Of a stretch of 64,000 nucleotides of DNA, positions 57,901 to 64,000 are shown piece by piece. This stretch comes from Nymphaea colorata. Lineage: Eukaryota > Streptophyta > Magnoliopsida > Nymphaeales > Nymphaeaceae. The DNA lies in contig NC_045140.1 of NCBI RefSeq assembly GCF_008831285.2, positions 6,117,528 through 6,181,527 of the forward strand. Reading direction: 5' to 3'. Made by a program: the position numbers and the translations under genes. Below the pieces are notes generated by a model that saw nothing but the letters and a program-made list of their open reading frames with translations, made no database searches and had not been told where the DNA came from. Each line of letters begins with the position of its first letter. Position 1 is the first letter of the stretch.

Positions 57901-57960
57901 CTACAGTTCGTTTAAATGCATTGGAACACCGCGGGACGGAACAGACATGTTCAGTTTAGG

Positions 57961-58834
57961 TGAAGTTGACGCAAACGTTAGACAGAGAACAATGGGCATA
58001 AAAGGTCGATGATGTTTACCACGAAACAGTGCTCGAGGTCATTCTCTCCCTGCAGCCTCTCCCTCAACCCCAAGCTACCTTTCTCTTCTCTCCTGCTCCT
58101 CCTTCTCCGTCCCCGTCTCCACCCCCGAGCTACCCCTTCTCGTCCATCTCCGCCCCTGAGTTGCCCTCACCCTTTCTCTTTCTCTCCTTCTCTTCCATCC
58201 GAGCTGCCTTGCCCTTTTCTTTCTCTCCTTCTCTCTTGTCCATAGAGGTGCAATAATAGGAGAGCAACGTGTATCTGTACAAGCCATGTTTTCCAAGAGA
58301 GGACAAAACATATAATTTTATGCTAGTAAACGCCCTCAAGATAAAACTGGCCCCATGTTGGCCATAGGTGTCCTTCGTAAGGGCTGTAATATGTGGGCCG
58401 AGACATTATTGTACTACTAACATAGCGTAAGAGGACAATATAGTGGAAAATTGGCAGACGAACCAACTTTTTGGTAATGGGAATTGATAGATTACTTGAA
58501 CTGGTCAAGTTTGGGGGCTCCTAATAAATTATACAACGACCATTTCCCTGCATCACATCTTCACTGAAAAATCTTGAAATACTGAACCATAGTGACAGAT
58601 TTTTTTTTAATGGTTTCTTCTTTCCACCGCCTCGAAGAGAAACCACCGCCTCCCCGTGTGCCCTAGCCCCGCCCTAGGGTTCAAAAAGAATACCATGGTT
58701 TAGAAAAATAGCACACTGGATCATGATAGCAACTACAAAATTGTAACGATCGACCCTTTCAAATGGACCGCCTTGCTACCCACTGCACTACGACCCCTTG
58801 ATAATGGTTTTTCAAGCAAAAGATGCCTTTTTAG
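57961..58834. other. Intergenic with pyrimidine-rich stretch
   Basis: 58040-58245 is C/T-rich and low in complexity, giving Pro/Ser frames without meaning. The rest shows no gene. Confidence 0.45.
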
Positions 58835-60637
58835 GTTGTAAGACTAAAAAATTGTCCTAAAAACTCATTAAACTTTTCATTTCTCCTTCTCGTCAAAAAC
58901 CTCATCCCTGTCTCTCCTTGTTCCATACGTGGAAGTCACCAATTCTATTAGAGTGATTTTTCTTTCCAAATTAAATTAAAAAACAGTTTCGTTTGAATGA
59001 AGAAACTGCTCAGACTACTTTTTGTACAAGATAAGACAAAGCAAGACTGGGACGGCCCTCCATATCATCTTGCACGCATTTTTTTTTCTAGTTATTTTTT
59101 TCCGTAATTAGTTATTGATACCTTAGTTATTCCTCTAAGTGGTGAATATATTGTGGCTTAATTAAAAAAAAAAAACAGATAACTTTATGAGCTGGCTTAC
59201 GTAAAGTTACCCAAACAATAAAAACAGTAGTTATTAGCACCACTATAAATATAATGCTTAATGAGTCATGATCCATTTATTGGGGAACATGATTTTTTGC
59301 TTTTGAAGGAGCTAGCATTATGATATTAAACATTTGATCAATAATTGGCAATTTGCAGTTAGTTGGCATTAGGACCAATATAACATAATAAATTGGCTTG
59401 GTCTCGAAATAGAAATGTAAATATCTTGTTCATAACAAAAAATATTGAGGAGGAAACAAGGGCATTGTAAATGAACGATAATAACATTTCATAACGTTAT
59501 TCCCAAAGTCAATGTGCCCATTGAAAAAGGAAAAATGAGTAGAGCCAAGGTATGACTCCAATCTGCCTAGCCCCACCCCAATTTTGTTTTTTTTAAATTT
59601 ATATGTAAATTTTAAAAAAATTTACTTGTTTTATATAAAAATTTTGAAAACTGATATTTTTGTCATAATCAAAATTTAGAAACTTTAATTATGCTCAACT
59701 CATGAAAAATTTTTGGGTCTTCCCATGCTCTTGAAGATAAATTCTTCACCGGTGATGAGTTGCTTTCGATAGTTCAACATAAGAGAGGAACCTCATTTGA
59801 CCACATTATGATAATAGCATTGTTTAGCCATCTCAGGTGAGCCTAGTAAGAAGGACTCGAATTAAAAAAAATTAGAAATTCGAAGAAAAACTTTATACCT
59901 TCTTCAAATTTCTTAAAAGATTTGATTGGTCCTTCCAAAATAAAAAAATATGTGTACCATTGATTTTTGTTTTTTAAATTCAAGCACTAGAATTACAAGT
60001 TGTTGGATGGGAAAATCATAAAGCCCAAGCCCCTCCCCATTCCTCTTATTCCCGGAGTCTAGAGGTTGGTCTCTATTAGGGGTGAACAATGACTCGTTAA
60101 AGCTTGGCTCGTAAACAAGTTCGAGCAGAGTCATTTGCTTAATGAGTCGAGCTCGAGTTCATGAGTCGACTCGTTCAAATAATTGAGTAGAGTTCGAGCT
60201 CAATACATAATTACCGAGTTGAGCTCAAGCCTTAATCGAACTTGTCGAGCCTTAATCGAACTTGTCGAGCCTTAATCAAGTTGATATATTCAAGCGAGTT
60301 TACGAGTTTGTCAAGCCTTAATCAAGCCAAGCTCGAGCTCCACACGTAACGCCAAATCGAGCTCAAGCTGATTCCGTCAAGCTATTTTCGACCTTAAGCG
60401 GAGTGGAGCTCGAGGTTTCATTAGTCAAGCTGAGCTCGATCTGACTGAACTAGGAGTCGACTCCTCGGCTCATTTTCACCCCTAGTCCCTATCAAGGCTG
60501 GGTCGGCCAAAATGACAAATACAGCCCGGCATTAGTCAACGTATTATTAAAATGATAATACTATTTTTTTTTCTTATTTTGCACTTCATTTATTATAGCC
60601 ACTACATGCCAATGCATGTCGGCTGAGAAGGCTTAAA
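58835..60637. repeat. Segmental tandem duplication, copy 1
   Basis: From AAAATTGTCCTA near 58845 to GAGAAGGCTTA at about 60637 this 1.8-kb stretch recurs directly downstream (60638-61928) in the same orientation. Shared landmarks are CATACGTGGAAGTCACCA (58929/60712), GACGGCCCTCCATA (59052/60849) and GCCAATGCATGTCGG (60608/61901). Copy 1 contains the complete hAT-like element at 60077. No gene lies inside. Confidence 0.8.
60077..60484. mobile_element. Non-autonomous hAT-like element, GAGCTCGAG motif expansion
   Basis: The left end TAGGGGTGAACAATGA and right end TTTTCACCCCTA form an inverted repeat. GTCTCTAT (60069-60076) and GTCCCTAT (60485-60492) match at seven of eight positions. The 408-bp interior consists of varied GAGCTCGAG, CGAGTC and GAGCCTTAATC phrases, including a ~21-bp unit (AACTTGTCGAGCCTTAATCG) repeated in tandem near 60239. 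No coding capacity. Confidence 0.75.
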
Positions 60638-61928
60638 AATTGTCCTACTACTAATAATCCAACTTTTCATTTTTTCTTGTCAAAAACCTCATCCTTGTTT
60701 CCCCGTCGTCCATACGTGGAAGTCACCAGTTCTATTAGAGTGATTTCTCTTTCCAAATTAAATTAAAAAAAAACAGTTTCGTTTGAACGAAGAAATTGCT
60801 CGGACTACTTTTTGTACAAAATAAGACAAAGCATCAAGCAAGACTGGGACGGCCCTCCATACCATCTTGCACGCATTTTTTTTTTTTTGTTATTTTTTTT
60901 CCGTAATCAGTTATTGGTACCTTAGGTCTTCCTCTAAGTGGTGAATATATTGTGGCTTAATTAAAAAAAAAAATAACTTTATGAGCTGGCTTATGCAAAG
61001 TTACCCAAACAATAAAAACAGTAGTTATTAGAGCCATTATAAATATAATGCTCAGTGAGTCATGATCCATTTATTGCGGAACATGATTTTTTGCTTTTGA
61101 AGGAGCTGGCATTATGATATTAACCGTTTGATCAATAATTGGCAATTTGCAGTTAGTTGGCATTAAGACCAATATAACACAATAAATAGCCTTGGTCTCG
61201 AAATAGAAATGTAAATATCTTGTTCATAACAAAAAATATTAAGGAGGAAACAAGGCATTATAAATGAACGATAATAACATTTCATAACCTTATTCCGAGA
61301 GTCGAAACAATTTAAACTAAGTTGCATAGAGTCGAAACAATTTAAACTAAGTTGCATATGGGGAAAAAGGAAAGCAGGGACAGTGCACGCCTAACACCAA
61401 AGCTAAGGACAGCATTCAAATAATCGATTAGAGTTCAATCTCAATACATAATTGTCGAGTCGAGCTTGAGCCTGAATCAAGTTTGTTGAGGCTTAATGAA
61501 GTCGATATATTTAAACGAGTTTACGAGTTTGTTGAGTCTTAATCGAGTCGTGCTCAAACTCAACACGTAACGATGAATATCAATTCTATATTCAAACGAG
61601 TTTGTCGAGCCTTAATCTAGTCGAGCTCTAGCTCAACACATAATTGCCGAGTCAAACTCGAGCTGCTTCCGTCGTGCTATTCTCGAGCTTAAGTCGAGTC
61701 AAGCTCAATGTTTCATTAGTCAAGCTGAGCTCGAGCTGACTGAATTCGGGCTCGACTCGACTCGTGTTCACCCCTAGTCCCTATCAAGGCTGGATCGTCC
61801 AAATTAACAAATACAGTCCGCCATTAGTCAACGTATGATTAAAATGATAATACTATTTTTTTATTTTATTTTGCACTTAATTTATTATAGCCACTACATG
61901 CCAATGCATGTCGGCTGAGAAGGCTTAC
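60638..61928. repeat. Segmental tandem duplication, copy 2
   Basis: Direct repeat of copy 1 with roughly 90% identity over the shared parts. It is about 500 bp shorter, because the part corresponding to 59510-60110 is replaced by a short segment. That segment contains a 29-bp tandem duplication (AGAGTCGAAACAATTTAAAC near 61300 and 61329). Its hAT-like element keeps only the right part, ending at 61776 with the same flanking GTCCCTAT as copy 1. Confidence 0.8.
61400..61776. mobile_element. Truncated second copy of the GAGCTC-rich hAT-like element
   Basis: The right end (GTTCACCCCTA) and the following GTCCCTAT match the element at 60077. The left terminal repeat is absent. It was copied with the surrounding segmental duplication and later shortened. 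Confidence 0.65.
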
Positions 61929-62976
61929 CTTTCCAAGTTTCAGATATGAGCTGAAAATTGATATTTTAACTCTCGCAACCGACCCCTTTGACGGCAATTA
62001 CTACACTCTTAATCACACGAAACAGGTTTTTTCTTTTAGATTATTCAGAAGGAACCAAAAGCTTGTTAAACCCTCAACCTCCTTCTAAGTTTCGAGTTCT
62101 TTATTTCTGAATCCTTTTCCATCATCTCCTTTTCAGCCTTCGCTGTCAAAATGAAAAACCTAAGTCTAGTTTTTACAGGTGTTCATCATTCATTAGCTTT
62201 CTCTTGGTGTACAAATCCTGTAACCTTGTGGTGGATAGTCTAAGAAAACACGTTTTGGTTATTATCCTTATTACTTAACATACAAGTATTCGTCTCGTAA
62301 TATTTAATTCCATAAAAACAAACTAATTTATAGAAGATAGACATTCCATTTTCTTTTTAAAATATTAAAATTTTATTCTATTATGACATGACATGACCAC
62401 CATTTTCAGATCAGAAGAGATGTAGTGCAACAAGTGGTAACTGGGATCCTTTCTCTGGCTCTCCGTCTCCACGTGTTGCAGGGCGTCTGGACACATTTTT
62501 CTAATTAAAGAAGAAACGTACGTCGTTTGGAAAAGAAAATCATATATAGATGATCACCTTCGGCTTCCTTGAATCGTTGACAACCAAACATTCTTGGCGA
62601 ATATCACGGATTCTATGTAAGATATTGAACCTCCCAACCACCAGTTAACCAGCTCTCTCTCTCACACACAGAGCCTCATTACGCAGAGCAAGGTTGATCT
62701 TAAGGAACGAAGGTCAGATTAACAAAAGAAACCCACAAAAGATCACGGAAGAATTTCGTCGAACAGTTGGTCTGCAATACAACCACTCATAAACAATTGC
62801 TTCCAAATGCAGCAGATATCTGAAACCCCAAGAAATCCTCCATTACCCCAAATCCGTTTTATTAACAACTACTTCGCCGTTCACAGAACCAACAAAAACA
62901 CAGAAAAAAACCAACTTCACAAAAAGCCCCCATCGCGAGATGGGGGGAGAGAATTACAGACGAAGGGGCGGCCTAA
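61929..62976. other. 3' flank of the cystatin gene, no gene recognised
   Basis: No recognisable coding sequence. The part from about 62650 to 62976 is expected to contain the 3' untranslated region of the minus-strand cystatin gene. Confidence 0.4.
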
Positions 62977-63339
62977 TTAAGCAGCGGGCTGAAAGGAAAG
63001 GAGCTGCTTGGAACTGAGCCAGGCCCTGACCCAGACGACCGCGTCGTAGTACTTGGTGGCGCCACCATCGACGGTCTGGATGTGGAGGTAGTAGTTCATC
63101 CCCGCCACCACCTGCTGCTGCCCCGACGTCACCTCCTTGAACGTCAGGCTCCGGTGCTGCTGGCTGTTGTACTCGCTCACGCACCAACTCCCCAGATCCT
63201 GAACCTCCTTGTTCGACTTCACGTTCGGGATGTCCGATTTCCCCCCTACTAGAGCGTCGCAAAGGGAAGGCCCGGTGAGGAAGACGGATAGGGACACCAG
63301 CAGGAGGAAGGAAGCCATGGATGAGACAGAGATCGCCAT
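62977..63339 (-). CDS. Secreted phytocystatin (cysteine protease inhibitor)
   Basis: 120 residues. Phytocystatins block papain-type (C1A) cysteine proteases. Residues 1 to about 28 (MAISVSSMASFLLLVSLSVFLTG...) form a signal peptide, so the mature protein is secreted or vacuolar. The first-loop N-terminal Gly pair (VGGK), the central QxVxG loop (QQVVAG) and the late Trp (VWVRAWL) are all present; these three elements fill the active-site cleft of the target. The helix that usually carries the plant LARFAV signature reads VQDLGSWCVSEYN, so that signature is altered. The strand KYYDAVVWVRAWL matches the family's YEAKVWVKPW-type end, with Ala in place of the usual Pro. The start at 63339 is the first ATG after the TATA box; another in-frame ATG lies seven codons later. 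No intron is evident. The coding sequence is GC-rich. Confidence 0.88.
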   Translation of the reverse strand: MAISVSSMASFLLLVSLSVFLTGPSLCDALVGGKSDIPNVKSNKEVQDLGSWCVSEYNSQQHRSLTFKEVTSGQQQVVAGMNYYLHIQTVDGGATKYYDAVVWVRAWLSSKQLLSFQPAA

Positions 63340-63410
63340 CGTCTTCTTCTTCTTCCGACGGTTTCGCTTCGAAGACAAGAATATGCAAGATTGGGGGTGA
63401 GTTAGGTGGC

Positions 63411-63418
63411 ATTTATAG
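63411..63418 (-). promoter_or_regulatory. TATA box of the cystatin gene
   Basis: CTATAAAT on the minus strand lies about 72-80 bp upstream of the start codon. This would place the transcription start near 63380 with a leader of about 40 nt, and argues against the longer frame that opens at 63474. Inferred from motif and spacing. Confidence 0.6.
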
Positions 63419-63474
63419 CCGCTGGTTTTGTGGTCATTGTTTATGGAAACCGGCGTCACGAGCGTGTGATCCAA

Positions 63475-63829
63475 CGGTTGTTGGAGGCTTCCAGGATATG
63501 GCTTCCCGTGGGGACGTAGATGTGACTTGATAAGGCTTGATGGTCAAGAATCTTGACCGTCTGTTTGACTAAGAGGGTGAGTGACGGCCATTGGATTTCT
63601 TCTGGGGTTCGCTGTACACTGTCCCTTTTCCGCGTGCGTCCGTTTGTCGGTAATAGGGATTTGAAGGGATCGGATTTGAATTGCGTGTATTCTCACCCTT
63701 TGGGCGCCATGGAGCCCTCTTTTTCCGGCGATGAGTAGAGTTTTCCGTCGATCGTTCGCCAGAAAGTCCAATCCTCCTCCACTCCTCCAATCCCTTGTTA
63801 TGCCTATTTTAAGATAACCCACAATTAAG
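63475..63829. other. Upstream flank of the cystatin gene
   Basis: Presumed promoter region. The open frames on both strands (for example 63544-63885, minus) have no recognisable content. No specific regulatory motif beyond the TATA box can be defended. Confidence 0.4.
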
Positions 63830-64000
63830 CGGCGGAGGGAGGGGGGCCGCCTAACCCATGGCCTCATCTCATTTAATTGAAACAAAAAAATATATATATT
63901 AAAAAAATTGAAAATTTTTAGTTGCGTAATTCAAGTTTAATTTGATCGTACCCAAATCTAGAAATTGAAATGTTTAGCCCGCCCTTGAAAAAAATCATAG
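63830..64000. mobile_element. hAT MITE, second copy of the 54716 family, cut by the window end
   Basis: The start GCGGCGGAGGGAGGGGGGCC followed by CCCATGGCC matches the left part of the 54716 element. The last bases (GCCCGCCCTTGAAAAAAATC) match its right part a few bases before its end. The right terminus lies outside the window and the target duplication cannot be checked. Confidence 0.6.

Noticed and set aside
63340-63474. N-terminal 45-residue extension of the cystatin
   Set aside because: It would cross the TATA box and precede the signal peptide. The downstream ATG gives a normal secreted cystatin.
1-64000. CRISPR arrays, rRNA or tRNA genes, bacterial-type operons
   Set aside because: No regularly spaced identical repeats with unique spacers, no rRNA blocks and no tRNA A/B boxes with a foldable stem set were seen. 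The content is plant nuclear.

Overview
This is a stretch of plant nuclear DNA, most likely from a flowering plant. It has spliced genes with GT-AG introns, plant gene families (a P-class PPR protein, a phytocystatin, an RGG-type mRNA-binding protein) and a dense load of plant-type transposable elements in AT-rich DNA. I cannot name the species. The genic coding sequence is clearly more GC-rich than its surroundings.

Only three genes look intact, all on the minus strand. They are an intronless mitochondrial-type PPR protein (19287-20651), a six-exon RGG/HABP4-family RNA-binding protein (37887-42113) and a secreted cysteine-protease inhibitor (62977-63339). They show no operon-like relationship and no common pathway. 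They are islands between transposons.

Layout: 1-5289 is AT-rich intergenic DNA with a small MITE and old tandem repeats. 5290-11483 is a decayed Ty3/gypsy chromovirus (minus) with an internal duplication of its protease-RT block. 13443-14510 is a LINE fragment. 14700-17350 is a second gypsy fragment whose integrase is split by a 1.2-kb TIR element. The PPR gene is followed directly upstream by a 1.7-kb TIR element (20824-22522). 23600-26745 is a decayed copia. 29086-33136 is a decayed L1-like LINE. A 578-bp hAT-like element lies at 36062. The RGG gene occupies 37.9-42.4 kb. 44289-46449 is a decayed copia broken by a hAT-like element with a pyrimidine-rich core.

Two structures stand out. First, a young copia element (46450-51891) carries a third, inverted LTR at its 3' end. 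One perfect 5-bp target duplication (GGAAT) encloses the whole 5'LTR-internal-3'LTR-inverted LTR unit, so it probably integrated as one aberrant cDNA. Second, a 4.1-kb CACTA element (52014-56113, target duplication ATA) contains no transposase that I can see. Instead it carries exon fragments of three unrelated host genes, all on one strand: an LRR/malectin-type receptor kinase, chorismate synthase and a DUF1218 membrane protein. This is a Pack-CACTA with introns retained.

At least five non-autonomous hAT-like elements have recognisable 8-bp target duplications. Several have interiors built from expanded short motifs (GCCCGG, GAGCTC, GTGCGG, GTATCG, CCTCCT). 58.8-61.9 kb is a tandem segmental duplication that copied one of them. 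I found no tRNA, rRNA or CRISPR. All family assignments come from reading motifs, not from a database search.
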